Shown: piece after piece, positions 36,007-44,720 of the stretch
How the letters are laid out: the number at the start of each line of letters is the position of its first letter
Numbering within the stretch: the first letter of the stretch is position 1
Source of the DNA: DASRDU01 sp035652435
GTDB taxonomy: Bacteria > Acidobacteriota > Blastocatellia > RBC074
DNA length: 64,000 nt
NCBI GenBank assembly: GCA_035652435.1
Contig: DASRDU010000068.1
Location: forward strand, 1 to 64,000
Direction: 5' to 3'
The notes under the pieces: model-generated
What the model was told of the DNA's origin: nothing
What the model saw: the letters and a program-made list of their open reading frames with translations, nothing else
The model's database searches: none
Made by a program: the position numbers and the translations under genes

Positions 36007-36411
36007 GTGTCCGCTTACACATTCATCAGGGGCGACGCCGATTCGGTTCTTTACCCGTTGTCCTGGCTGACGCTGATCATCGTGGCGTCTGCCGGAGCCG
36101 TCGCGGTGGTGATGGCAGCCATCTGGCTTTTTGCGAGGTGGCATTGGGTGAGGGGGCCTGCGGCAGAGTATGCCGTTCACCAGTTGAGTCCGGCGGAAGT
36201 CACAGCCGTTGAGTGGGCCATCACCGAAGCGACGTCGGCGGATGAGCAGGCGCGGATCGAAGTCATCCGCCTTTCCGCTCAGGGCGGCATGATGAAAGAG
36301 ATTGCGTACCTGACCGGTTATGACAAGAGCGACGTCGAAAGCTGGCTGAGACTTTATGAAGAGTGCGGGCTGGCGGCGTTGCAGGATGTTCATACTCCGA
36401 AAGCAGCATAG
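36007..36411 (+). CDS. Membrane-tethered helix-turn-helix protein
   Basis: The GTG at 36007 is chosen because GGGAGG lies 8 bases upstream. The 134-residue product has one membrane segment at about residues 18-43 (YPLSWLTLIIVASAGAVAVV), followed by a cytoplasmic-looking domain. Its C-terminal half reads ADEQARIEVIRLSAQGGMMK, EIAYLTGYDKSDVESWLRLY, EECGLAALQD, which matches the helix-turn-helix pattern at the N-terminus of IS630-type transposases and their helix-turn-helix relatives (HTH_29/HTH_32). No transposase domain follows. A DNA-binding domain joined to a membrane anchor is unusual; the function is not known. Neighbours are unrelated. Confidence 0.72.
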   Translation: MSAYTFIRGDADSVLYPLSWLTLIIVASAGAVAVVMAAIWLFARWHWVRGPAAEYAVHQLSPAEVTAVEWAITEATSADEQARIEVIRLSAQGGMMKEIAYLTGYDKSDVESWLRLYEECGLAALQDVHTPKAA

Positions 36412-36553
36412 AGCCGCCGGAGACAGGGATTTTCGCTCAGCGCCTGGCGCTGCACGATCAGAGCCGGTATCCTGAGGCCGGTGCGGATTTAGTTCAACCC
36501 CTGATTCAGGCCGAAAAGCTGCGGGGATTGAGACATCACCCGCGGAGTTCGAG

Positions 36554-37495
36554 ATGAAGAAAACAACGCCGTTCGGAGAACTGGAAATTCTCGATGCCCA
36601 CGCCCACTTCTTCTCGCACAAATTCTTCGAGACGCTCGCGGGGCAGTCCCCGCAGCTCGGCAAAGAGGCCGACCCGGTCCGGCGCGCCGGGGAAGTGACC
36701 GGCTGGACAATGCCACCGCGTGACGCACCCGGGCTCGCGGCAGTCTGGAAAGAGGAGCTTGATAAAAACGACGTGTCAGCCGCGATGATGATGGCGAGCG
36801 TGCCGGGCGATGAGGAATCAATTGCGGCGGCAGTCGCCGCTTTCCCCGACCGGATCGCGGGCGCTTTCATGCTTGATCCGACGAAGCCTGACGCGGAAGC
36901 CCGCGCCCGGCGGGCATTCGATGAGCTGGGGCTGCGCGTGGCGTGCCTGTTCCCGGCGATGTTTCACTTTTCGATGGCCGGGAGTGAAGGCGTCCGCGCG
37001 GTCGTCGCGCTGGCCGGCGAGCGGCCAAAGACGGCGGTCTTCGTCCACTGCGGCGCGCTCTCGGTGGGCGTGAGGAAGAAACTCGGTCTGCCGAGCCGCT
37101 TCGACATGCGCCACTCGAACCCGCTCGACATCTACAGGCTGGCGGCCGAATTCCCCGCCGCGCGTTTCATCGTTCCGCACTTCGGCGCCGGGATGTTTCG
37201 CGAGACGATGATGCTGGCTGACCTCTGCCCGAACGTTTACGTGGACACTTCGAGCAGCAACAAGTGGATGAATTACGAGGCCGCCGCGATTGACCTGCCG
37301 ACGGTCTTCAAACGAGCAATGGTCACAATCGGGCACGAACGGCTGTTGTTCGGGACTGATTCATCATTCTTCCCGCGCGGCTGGCACGCCGATATTTTTT
37401 ATGCGCAGATCAACGCGCTGCTGGAAATCGGAGTCAGCGAAGAACAGGCGCAGGCGATTTTTGGCGGGAATCTGCGGAAGCTCCTGAACTTCTGA
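36554..37495 (+). CDS. Amidohydrolase-2 family metal-dependent hydrolase
   Basis: The 313-residue protein has the TIM-barrel pattern of amidohydrolase family 2: the metal-binding DAHAHFFSHKF near the start, VFVHCGALSVG in the middle, FIVPHFGAGMFRETMMLADL and LLFGTDSSFFPRG with the catalytic Asp. Family members include aminocarboxymuconate-semialdehyde decarboxylases, TIM-barrel lactonases and decarboxylases of aromatic acids; the substrate cannot be told from sequence alone. It has no gene immediately attached on either side. Confidence 0.85.
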   Translation: MKKTTPFGELEILDAHAHFFSHKFFETLAGQSPQLGKEADPVRRAGEVTGWTMPPRDAPGLAAVWKEELDKNDVSAAMMMASVPGDEESIAAAVAAFPDRIAGAFMLDPTKPDAEARARRAFDELGLRVACLFPAMFHFSMAGSEGVRAVVALAGERPKTAVFVHCGALSVGVRKKLGLPSRFDMRHSNPLDIYRLAAEFPAARFIVPHFGAGMFRETMMLADLCPNVYVDTSSSNKWMNYEAAAIDLPTVFKRAMVTIGHERLLFGTDSSFFPRGWHADIFYAQINALLEIGVSEEQAQAIFGGNLRKLLNF

Positions 37496-37540
37496 CGAAG
37501 CGCTTCCGGCCATCACAACCTTTCCGTCACATAACTGATT

Positions 37541-37960
37541 TCAGGTGCGTGATGACGCACTCGTGTCGGCCTCTTCCGAGGCCCTGCTTCCTTCATTTGC
37601 CTCGGCATGCAGCTGATGCAGTTCCCGGAACTCATGTTCGAGTCTCTCCAGTTCCTCCCCCGAGAGATTTTCCAGTTTGACCATGCTCGTGCGGGCGCCT
37701 TCAACGGCGCGGATCAGTTCATCCAGCTTCAGATGAATCGCCTTGCTGTCGCGGTTCTGCGAGTTCTGCATCAGAAAGAGCAGCAGCAGAAACAGCACCG
37801 ACGTGGTGTTGTCAAAGATCATCTGCCACTCGTCGGAAAAGCCGTGGATAAAGCCGGCCACGGCCCACCCGATGATCCCCAGCAGCAACAGCACGAAGGT
37901 CCAGGGCGAACCGATCAGGTCATCAACCCAGTCCGAAAACCTGCGAAATAACTCTCCCAT
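37541..37960 (-). CDS. Low-affinity iron permease family membrane protein
   Basis: This 139-residue protein carries two membrane segments (WTFVLLLLGIIGWAVAGF and TTSVLFLLLLFLMQNSQNRD) separated by a short loop and followed by a helical cytoplasmic region (AIHLKLDELIRAVEGARTSM). The pattern WVDDLIGSPWTFVLLLLGII with FLMQNSQNRDSKAIHLKLDE is the signature of the PF04120 (iron permease) family; the actual transport function is doubtful in many bacteria. It is convergent with the preceding amidohydrolase gene. Confidence 0.9.
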   Translation of the reverse strand: MGELFRRFSDWVDDLIGSPWTFVLLLLGIIGWAVAGFIHGFSDEWQMIFDNTTSVLFLLLLFLMQNSQNRDSKAIHLKLDELIRAVEGARTSMVKLENLSGEELERLEHEFRELHQLHAEANEGSRASEEADTSASSRT

Positions 37961-38151
37961 AACAAAAGCCCGGGGGTGGCATGCTCAGCTGCGAATTGCG
38001 ACGCGCTTTCAACCCCGATTGTCCTTTCTGATATTACTGTCCGTTGGTCGGCCGGGCGGTAGCAGCCGAGCGTTCCCGTCCGGCTGATTATCAGGTACAA
38101 CTTCCCCGGACACAATTTCGCTGGTATGGTTGCGGATCGTCGGGACTGATT

Positions 38152-39408
38152 ATGGAAATATCCGGCCTCTTTCAGCAACTGGGGATCGCGCTCGGGCTCG
38201 GGCTGCTGGTCGGGATGCAGCGCGAGAGCGCGTCATCGCGTCTGGCCGGGGTGCGCACGTTCCCGCTCGTCACGATTCTGGGGACGGCCTGCGCATTCCT
38301 CGCCCAGTCATTCGGCGGGTGGGTCATTGCCGCGGGGCTGGTCTCGCTCGCCGGGCTGATCTTCATTGGTAAGACTGTCGAGATCAAGACCGATAACCCT
38401 GATCCGGGACTGACCACTGAAGTCGCCCTGCTGTTGATGTTCGCGGTCGGCGCTTACCTGGTCGTCGGGCACCAGGAAGCGGCCATCGCCATCGGCGGCG
38501 GCGTGGCGGTGCTGCTCCAGTTCAAGGGGCAGATGCATGGCTTCGTCGCGAAACTCGGCGAGAATGATCTGAAAGCAATCATGCAGTTTGTGCTGATCTC
38601 GCTCGTGATTCTGCCCGTGCTGCCCAATCGCCCTTACGGGCCGTACGCCGTTCTTAACCCCCGGAACATCTGGTGGATGGTGGTGCTGATTGTCGGCATC
38701 AGCCTGGGCGGTTACATCATCTACAAGTTTTTCGGCGAACGGGCGGGCGTCGTGCTGGGCGGCGTTCTGGGCGGATTGATTTCCAGCACAGCAACCACCA
38801 TCAGTTATGCAAAACGCACAACTCAGGCGCCAGAGAGCGTGAACATTGCGGCGCTCGTGATTATGATCGCTTCCGCCGTCGTCTACGCCCGCCTGCAACT
38901 GGTAATCGCGACTGTCGCGCCGCCCTTCCTGCCCGCGGCCAGCCCGCCGCTGTCAGCGCTGCTCGTCCTGCTCGTGGCGCTTTCGGTCGTGCTGTGGCTG
39001 AGGAGTCGCAAAACCGGGAACAGGATGCCCGTTCAGGGGAACCCGTCCGAGTTGAAATCGGCATTGTTGTTCGGATTGCTCTACGCCGTCGTGCTGTTTG
39101 TCGTGGCCGCCGCCAGGGAACGCTTCGGCAATCGCGGGCTGTTCGTCGTCGCCGGGCTGTCAGGCCTGACCGACGTGGATGCGATCACTCTGTCCACTTC
39201 GCAACTGGTCACCAGCGGCCGGCTCGGCGCCGATCAGGGCTGGCGGGTGATTGTCGTGGCGACGCTCTCGAATCTGATCTTCAAGGCCGGGGCGGTGGCG
39301 ATGCTCGGTCACCGAGAGCTGCTCGTGAAAGTGGCTTCACTTTACGGCATCGTGCTCGCGGCGGGCGCTCTGATGCTCATCTTCTGGCCTCACGGATCTG
39401 CGCCCTGA
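38152..39408 (+). CDS. MgtC/SapB-DUF4010 membrane protein
   Basis: The 418-residue product begins MEISGLFQQLGIALGLGLLV and is predicted to have about twelve membrane segments. The N-terminal part resembles MgtC/SapB (GLLVGMQRESASSRLAGVRT, FPLVTILGTACAFLA), and residues 190-410 the DUF4010 domain (GERAGVVLGGVLGGLISSTA, TTISYAKRT, LSGLTDVDAITLSTSQL). The ATG at 38152 gives the usual family length; the frame runs further upstream without a start signal. The role is unknown, perhaps ion transport. Confidence 0.9.
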   Translation: MEISGLFQQLGIALGLGLLVGMQRESASSRLAGVRTFPLVTILGTACAFLAQSFGGWVIAAGLVSLAGLIFIGKTVEIKTDNPDPGLTTEVALLLMFAVGAYLVVGHQEAAIAIGGGVAVLLQFKGQMHGFVAKLGENDLKAIMQFVLISLVILPVLPNRPYGPYAVLNPRNIWWMVVLIVGISLGGYIIYKFFGERAGVVLGGVLGGLISSTATTISYAKRTTQAPESVNIAALVIMIASAVVYARLQLVIATVAPPFLPAASPPLSALLVLLVALSVVLWLRSRKTGNRMPVQGNPSELKSALLFGLLYAVVLFVVAAARERFGNRGLFVVAGLSGLTDVDAITLSTSQLVTSGRLGADQGWRVIVVATLSNLIFKAGAVAMLGHRELLVKVASLYGIVLAAGALMLIFWPHGSAP

Positions 39409-39532
39409 TTTGCAGCAGTTTTCGCCCGTGCGCCGTCTGCGGCCTTCGAGACGCGGGCGACCTGATCTGGCATCGCACTTGCCGTTTGATCAATGGTTCA
39501 GCACAATTGCGGATAGTTACGCGGGGAGTTGA

Positions 39533-40177
39533 ATGAAAACAATACCAGTCACTGAATCAGCTTTGATTGCCGGACTGACCGCGGATTTCGCCCGGGACCT
39601 GCGGCTGGTTGCTGGCACGGTGTTGCGGATGCGGCTGCTCAGTCCGCAGGATCGTCATGGCTTGAAAGAACTCTTCGCGCGCTGCTCGCCGGAATCCATC
39701 CGCTTCCGGTTTCTTCACCCGATCAAAATGCTCACCGAAGAAACGCTCGATGATCTGACGAACGTTGACGGCGCACGTCACGTCGCGCTGGTGGTCACGG
39801 AAGGCGCGGGGGCCGGGGAACAGATCATCGCCGTCGGCAGGTATCAGGCGCTGAAAGACCGCCCTCAGGTGGCTGAGGTTTCATTTCTCGTCGAAGATGC
39901 CTGGCAGAGGCGCCGCATCGGCACACGGCTCCTGCAGACGCTGGTCGAGCTGGCCCTTCAGGCCGGCATCACGCGCTTCAGCGCCGACGTGCTGTCGGAC
40001 AACCTGCTGATGCTCGCCGTCTTCCGCCACGCTGGTTATGCCCTCTGCTCATCCACGAGCTACGGCGTCACCCATCTGGAGTTTCCGATCATTCCGCAGC
40101 CCGGGGCGGGCGCTTCAGTAGACGCGCAGGTGGTAAGTAAAGAAAACAACCAGCCCGAACAGCAGCGCGATCAATAA
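39533..40177 (+). CDS. GNAT-family N-acetyltransferase
   Basis: The 214-residue protein contains one GNAT domain (about residues 35-190): LLSPQDRHGLKELFARCSPE, HVALVVTEG, IAVGRYQALKDRP, AEVSFLVEDAWQRRRIGTRL (acetyl-CoA pyrophosphate-binding loop RRRIGT) and ADVLSDNLLMLAVFRHAGYA. This resembles the GNAT domain of acetyl/propionyl-CoA-synthetase-linked Pat proteins. GGGGAG lies 5 bases before the ATG. Acetate kinase is encoded 230 bases downstream. The last 63 bases overlap the micropeptide gene on the other strand. Confidence 0.87.
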   Translation: MKTIPVTESALIAGLTADFARDLRLVAGTVLRMRLLSPQDRHGLKELFARCSPESIRFRFLHPIKMLTEETLDDLTNVDGARHVALVVTEGAGAGEQIIAVGRYQALKDRPQVAEVSFLVEDAWQRRRIGTRLLQTLVELALQAGITRFSADVLSDNLLMLAVFRHAGYALCSSTSYGVTHLEFPIIPQPGAGASVDAQVVSKENNQPEQQRDQ

Positions 40178-40210
40178 AGCCCCCCAGTGTATTGTTTCCT
40201 GTTTGATCAT
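40115..40210 (-). CDS. 31-residue membrane micropeptide with strong ribosome-binding site
   Basis: A short frame on the minus strand reads MIKQETIHWGALLIALLFGL, then VVFFTYHLRVY and TGA. The Shine-Dalgarno is near-perfect (GAGGAGGT, 6 bases before ATG). The product is a single transmembrane helix flanked by polar ends, typical of small accessory subunits or regulators. It overlaps the 3' end of the GNAT gene by 63 bases, which is why it is easily missed. No family name is given; subunits of this size occur in cytochrome oxidases and transport complexes. Confidence 0.72.
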   Translation of the reverse strand: MIKQETIHWGALLIALLFGLVVFFTYHLRVY

Positions 40211-40403
40211 TGCTGACCTCCTCAGGATTGAAGGGACGAACCATTTTCATCGCCGACTTATAGCAAATAGCAAATACCCGGGCATGGGGCAATGGCCGTC
40301 ACGGCGGCGCTTGCGTCTCCGGAAATGAGTGCCATACTGACCGGGCGCGGCCGCCGCTGGGGGCCGAAGACTGGCAACCACGACTGACATCATCCGGCAA
40401 AAA

Positions 40404-41687
40404 ATGAATATCCTCGTTCTCAACTGCGGCAGTTCCACCATCAAGTTCCAGCTGATCGCCACCGACCAGGAGCGGATCGCGCAGAACGCCGACGAGCGGC
40501 TGGCGCGCGGCGTGATCGAGCGCATCGGCGGCGAGGCGGTCATTTCCGCTCAGGCCGAAGGCGGCACCGCACAGCGTTCGACCGCCAGATTGCGCGACAT
40601 CCGGGCGGCGGTTGATTACATCATCCGCTGGCTCACCTCTGACGAATCCGGCGTCCAGGCAATCACGAACGTCGCCGACATCCAGGCCGTCGGGCACCGC
40701 GTGGTGCATGGCGGCGAACGCTTCAAGCAGTCAGTGCTGATCACTGAAGAGGTGCTGCGCGGCATCGAAGACTGCATTGACCTCGCGCCGCTGCACAACC
40801 CCGCCAACATCAAAGGCTTTCTGGCAGCGCGCGAGTTGCTCGGCGCGGGACTGCCGCAGGTCGCCGTCTTCGACACGGCCTTCCATCAGACGCTGCCGGA
40901 GCATGCTTACCTCTACGCGCTGCCGTACCAGTTTTACCGCCGCCACCGCATCCGCCGTTATGGCTTTCACGGCACCTCGCACCGCTATGTGGCGTACCGC
41001 TACCGCCAGTTGCGCGCCATCCCGCGCGAGGAGGTCAGCATCATCACGCTGCACCTCGGCAACGGCTGTTCGGCGGCGGCGATCAGGGCGGGTGATTCTG
41101 TTGACACTTCGATGGGGCTGACGCCACTCGAAGGCCTGGTGATGGGGACGCGCTCGGGCGACCTCGATCCGGCCATCGTTGATTTCATCGCGGCGAAGGA
41201 AGGGTTGTCAGCGCCCGAAGTCGAGAGCCTGCTCAACAAGCAGTCAGGGTTGCTCGGCATTTCGGGGCTGACCCACGACATGCGCGAACTGCTCGATGAG
41301 GCCCGCGAAAATAACGACCGGCGCGCCCGGCTGGCGGTCGAACTCTTCTGTTACCGCGTCCGCAAATACATCGGCGCTTATCTGGCGGCCATGAACGGCG
41401 CAGACGCAGTCGTCTTCACCGGCGGCATCGGCGAGAACTCGGCGGAAATCCGCGCCCGCATCTGCGAAGGTCTGGAGTGGGTGGGGCTCAGGCTGGACGC
41501 CGACCGCAACGCCGCGCACACCGGCCGGCGTGAAGGGCTGATCAGCACGGATGATTCACGGCTCGCGGCTTACGTGATCCCGACCGACGAAGAACTGCTG
41601 ATCGCGCGTGACACCGTCCGCAGTCTGCCCGCCGCGGCCACCCGCATTTCCAGCACCGGGATGCTGGCGGATATCAAAAGCAGCTGA
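40404..41687 (+). CDS. ackA: Acetate kinase
   Basis: The 427-residue enzyme phosphorylates acetate reversibly, interconverting acetyl phosphate and ATP. It has the two ASKHA signatures: MNILVLNCGSSTIKFQLIA at the start and YGFHGTSHRYVAYRYRQL in the middle, plus GHRVVHGGERF, LAPLHNPANIKGF, VFDTAFHQTLPEHAYLYALP, IITLHLGNGCSAAAI, DTSMGLTPLEGLVMGTRSGD and VFTGGIGENSAEIRARICEG. All expected catalytic segments (including HNPAN and the Arg of MGTRSGD) are intact. No pta gene is adjacent. It is alone on its strand before convergent genes. Confidence 0.96.
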   Translation: MNILVLNCGSSTIKFQLIATDQERIAQNADERLARGVIERIGGEAVISAQAEGGTAQRSTARLRDIRAAVDYIIRWLTSDESGVQAITNVADIQAVGHRVVHGGERFKQSVLITEEVLRGIEDCIDLAPLHNPANIKGFLAARELLGAGLPQVAVFDTAFHQTLPEHAYLYALPYQFYRRHRIRRYGFHGTSHRYVAYRYRQLRAIPREEVSIITLHLGNGCSAAAIRAGDSVDTSMGLTPLEGLVMGTRSGDLDPAIVDFIAAKEGLSAPEVESLLNKQSGLLGISGLTHDMRELLDEARENNDRRARLAVELFCYRVRKYIGAYLAAMNGADAVVFTGGIGENSAEIRARICEGLEWVGLRLDADRNAAHTGRREGLISTDDSRLAAYVIPTDEELLIARDTVRSLPAAATRISSTGMLADIKSS

Positions 41688-41774
41688 TTCACTACTCACC
41701 TGAATCGAAGTCGCCGCTACTGTGCCAACGTTGTCTGCTTCGATTTTGTAATAAATTTCGCACCTGCCTCTACA

Positions 41775-42590
41775 TCACAAGTCATCATCTTCGTGAGTGA
41801 AGTCGCGCAGGAACGAATCTTCAGCCGCCCATAACTGCTCATCCGTGCCGTCGAAGACGACCTTGCCGTTATTGAGCATGATGAATTTCGTATTGATGAG
41901 GCACAGCCGGTCGTTCTCTTCGCGTATTTCAATCCGATTGTTGCCGCCTTTGACCGCGTAATGTGACGCGAGGTATTGCACGTCGGCGATGCGGTGAGTC
42001 ACGAACATCGAGGTCACGTTTTCGAGGTCACGCAGCCTGACCGCCGCGTCGCAGAGTTTGCGCGCGGTCGGCGGGTCGAGTCCGACCGTCGGCTCGTCGA
42101 AGAGGATGATTTCCGGCTGATCCACGATGGCCCGCGCGATGGCGACGAGCCGCCGCGTGCCGCCCGAAAGCGATTCGGGCAGCAGGTCGGCAACGTCGTC
42201 GAGTTGCGCGAATTCCAGCACGCGCCGGACGCGGGCATCAATCTCTTCCTCCGGCCAGCGCAGCTCGCGCGGGCGGTAGGCGATGTTTTCGTAAACCGTC
42301 AGGCTGTCGAAAAGTGCGCCTTCCTGAAAGATGATGCTCATCTTCTGGCGGATCTGATTGAGTTCTTCCTCCGTCCGCTGCGAGATCTCTTCGCCGTTGA
42401 TGAAAATCTGCCCGTCGTCAGGTTTGAGCAGCCCGAGCGCGAGCCGCAGGATGGTTGATTTGCCGGAGCCCGACTGGCCGAGGATGACTTTCAGCTCGCC
42501 CGACCCGACCGCAAAGTTCACGCCGTCCAGCACCACTTTGTCGCCAAAAGCCAGACTGACATTGCGGAACTCAATTTTCGGCAATTGCAT
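41775..42590 (-). CDS. MlaF-like ABC transporter ATP-binding protein
   Basis: The 271-residue subunit has all motifs needed for ATP hydrolysis: Walker A GQSGSGKST (Lys44), Q-loop Gln89, signature LSGGTRR at 141-147, Walker B IILFDEP (Glu166), and switch His199 in VTHRIADVQ. It resembles the MlaF/TTG2A family of lipid-transport ATPases, and after the core has a beta-rich extension (NDRLCLINTKFIMLNNGKVV) shared with the paralogue at 47409..48218. No permease (MlaE) or substrate-binding gene is nearby. GGAGAG precedes the ATG. Confidence 0.88.
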   Translation of the reverse strand: MQLPKIEFRNVSLAFGDKVVLDGVNFAVGSGELKVILGQSGSGKSTILRLALGLLKPDDGQIFINGEEISQRTEEELNQIRQKMSIIFQEGALFDSLTVYENIAYRPRELRWPEEEIDARVRRVLEFAQLDDVADLLPESLSGGTRRLVAIARAIVDQPEIILFDEPTVGLDPPTARKLCDAAVRLRDLENVTSMFVTHRIADVQYLASHYAVKGGNNRIEIREENDRLCLINTKFIMLNNGKVVFDGTDEQLWAAEDSFLRDFTHEDDDL

Positions 42591-42809
42591 TTTTCTCTCC
42601 TGAGTGAACAGATCACGCCTTTCGCCACACCCCCTTCAGTCATCGAGAGTCTTCACGCTCGCGATTTCAATGTCAACCAGAAGTGCCGATCCGCCCAGGG
42701 CCGCCCGGCCACTCAGATTGTCCGGGCTCCCGCCGAAAATTTCGCAGCACTGGCATTTGTCCGGCTCTCTGTCTAAACTTCAGACGCTCAAATCCCGGAG
42801 GAAACAACC

Positions 42810-43106
42810 ATGCCAACAGACATCCTGAAGAAGACCATCAAGGCCGGAGCCAAAGTCGCGCAGGTCGGCGTTGAAGCCGAGCGCATGAAAGATACCATCT
42901 CCAACGCGGTCGAAGACGGCGTGACGGCAGCAAAGCGCGCCGTCAAACGTGGCCGGTACGCGGCTGAAGACCTGATTGATGAGGCAGCCTACCGCGTCAA
43001 AAAACATCCGCTCGAATCAGCCGGCGTGGTTTTCGGCATCGGCCTGAGCCTGGGGATTATGATCGGGTGGCTGATCGCCCGTGACGGCAGAAGCAGTGAT
43101 GAATGA
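42810..43106 (+). CDS. Small DUF883-like membrane-associated protein
   Basis: The 98-residue protein has a long amphipathic helix (VEAERMKDTISNAVEDGVTA, AKRAVKRGRYAAEDLIDEAA) and a C-terminal membrane helix (SAGVVFGIGLSLGIMIGWLI). This is the ElaB/YqjD (DUF883) pattern of ribosome-associated inner-membrane proteins, but sequence similarity is only general. The ribosome-binding site is strong (GGAGGAAACAACC before ATG). Its last 90 bases overlap the convergent regulator gene. Confidence 0.82.
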   Translation: MPTDILKKTIKAGAKVAQVGVEAERMKDTISNAVEDGVTAAKRAVKRGRYAAEDLIDEAAYRVKKHPLESAGVVFGIGLSLGIMIGWLIARDGRSSDE

Positions 43107-44588
43107 GGGCCCGGGTCCGCCGAGCGCGCGATCCAGTCGCCGTACTGCTTCCAGTATCTTCCGCTCGCTCAGGTCGGAATAGCCGAAGATGAACTCTCCC
43201 GCCGGTCGCCCGCGCAGGTAATTGGGCCGCGCGCTGATCATCTCCACGCCCGCCCGGGCGGCGCGGGCAATCACTTCTTCGTCGCCGATGCCGGTCTGCA
43301 ACCGCGCCATCAGGTGCATCCCGGCGCTCTCGCCCATGACCGTGACGCGCCCGCCGAAATGTGAAGCGAGAGCGCGCACGAGCGCTTGGCGGCGGCGATC
43401 GTAAAGAGTCCGCATGCGGCGGATGTGGCGTTCGAGATGACCCTCGTTGATGAAATCCGCGAGCGCGCATTGTTCCAGCATCGGCGACTGCCGGTCGGCG
43501 AGCCACCGCGCCCGCGCGAACACGCGGGCCACCCCCGACGGCACGACCAGATAGCCGATCCGCAGCGACGGGAACATCACCTTCGAGAAAGTGCCAACAT
43601 AAATCACCGACCCGCTCTGATCCAGCCCCTGCAGCGCGGGCACGGGCCTGCCGCCGTAACGGTACTCGCTGTCGTAATCGTCCTCGACAATCACTGCGCC
43701 GCGCTGCTCGGCCCACGCAATCAACGCCAGCCGGCGCGGCAGCGACAGCAGGGCTCCGGTCGGGAACTGGTGCGAAGGCGTGACGTAGACCAGTTTGATC
43801 TGCGGCACGGAGCGCGCAGTCAGACGTTCGACCTCGATGCCTGATTCATCAACCGGGACGGAAAAGAGCCGTGCCCCCGTGGCCTCGAAGATTCTTCGTG
43901 CCCCCAGATAACATGGGTCTTCCACCGCCACCTGGTCCCCGCGATCCAGCAGCAGCCTCGCAATCAGATCCAGCCCCTGCTGTGACCCACTGACGATCAC
44001 CACCTGATCGGCCGCGCATCGCGCCGCCCGCGCCCGCGCGAGGTATCGCGCAATGGCTTCGCGCAACGGCCTGTAGCCTGATTCATCGGCGTGATAATCG
44101 AAGACCGTCCGCGAGGCCGCACGCGCATGGCGTGAGAGCAGGCGTCCCCACTGGCGCCACGGGAACTGCTCGAAGCTGGGAGTCCCGTATCTGAAACTGA
44201 TGAGATGTCTGTTCGTGGCCTCGCCGGCTGATTCGGCACAGCCGATACTGCCGCCATAAGCTGACAGCCGCCACGCCCGCCCGGTGGTTCGGGCGGCACG
44301 CGAATCAGAACGCAGCGGCGCGGGCCGCAGCAGTTCTTCCGGCAATTGCTGACAGATGAAAGTCCCCGAGCCATGCGCGGCCTGCAGGTAACCTTCGCTG
44401 ATCAGGTCTTCGTAACTCTGCGTCACCGTCACCCGCGAAACGCCGAGCAGCCCGGCCATCGCCCGCGTCGAGGGGAGGCGCTCGCCCGGCACGAGCCGCC
44501 CGGTCAGGATGGCCCGGCGCAATTCGTCCGACAGCTGCCGGTGCAGCGGCGCGGTACTCTGATTGTCGAGAGGGATAACAAAGTCCAT
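43017..44588 (-). CDS. PdxR-like MocR regulator (GntR HTH with aminotransferase domain)
   Basis: The 523-residue protein begins at the ATG at 44588. A GntR winged helix-turn-helix covers residues about 10-80 (RQLSDELRRAILTGRLVPGE, RLPSTRAMAGLLGVSRVTVT, QSYEDLISEGYLQAAHGSGT). The rest is a fold-type I aminotransferase domain (VSGSQQGLDLIARLLLDRGD, VTPSHQFPTGALLSLPRRLA, DDYDSEYRYGG) with PLP Lys in YVGTFSKVMFPSLRIGY. This is the MocR/PdxR architecture; the divergent neighbour (44721) is a PNPOx-family enzyme, the usual partner. It probably senses PLP and controls that gene. The 3' end overlaps 42810..43106 by 90 bases. Confidence 0.94.
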   Translation of the reverse strand: MDFVIPLDNQSTAPLHRQLSDELRRAILTGRLVPGERLPSTRAMAGLLGVSRVTVTQSYEDLISEGYLQAAHGSGTFICQQLPEELLRPAPLRSDSRAARTTGRAWRLSAYGGSIGCAESAGEATNRHLISFRYGTPSFEQFPWRQWGRLLSRHARAASRTVFDYHADESGYRPLREAIARYLARARAARCAADQVVIVSGSQQGLDLIARLLLDRGDQVAVEDPCYLGARRIFEATGARLFSVPVDESGIEVERLTARSVPQIKLVYVTPSHQFPTGALLSLPRRLALIAWAEQRGAVIVEDDYDSEYRYGGRPVPALQGLDQSGSVIYVGTFSKVMFPSLRIGYLVVPSGVARVFARARWLADRQSPMLEQCALADFINEGHLERHIRRMRTLYDRRRQALVRALASHFGGRVTVMGESAGMHLMARLQTGIGDEEVIARAARAGVEMISARPNYLRGRPAGEFIFGYSDLSERKILEAVRRLDRALGGPGPSFITASAVTGDQPPDHNPQAQADAENHAG

Positions 44589-44720
44589 TTCAGGCCCCCG
44601 GAACTGGACTGGTATTAAATCACAAAACTGGCTCTGGCAGGAGTCCACTTATTCCGCTAGATTGATCCTGCGGATTCACAGATTCGCAACGCAATCAACC
44701 GGGAGTAAAGGAAAACAGCG
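44589..44720. promoter_or_regulatory. Divergent control region with ACTGG repeats
   Basis: The 132-base gap between the MocR-type regulator and the PNPOx-family gene holds ACTGG at 44603-44607, 44608-44612 and 44627-44631, with a related CTCTGG at 44632-44637. MocR regulators often bind direct repeats in such gaps. The repeats are all on one strand and lie close to the regulator's start, so autoregulation is plausible, but the sites are only candidates. Confidence 0.35.

Noticed and set aside
36007..36411. IS630-type transposase fragment
   Set aside because: The helix-turn-helix resembles an IS630 N-terminus, but there is an N-terminal membrane segment, a good start signal and no inverted repeats or DDE domain, so it is treated as a gene.
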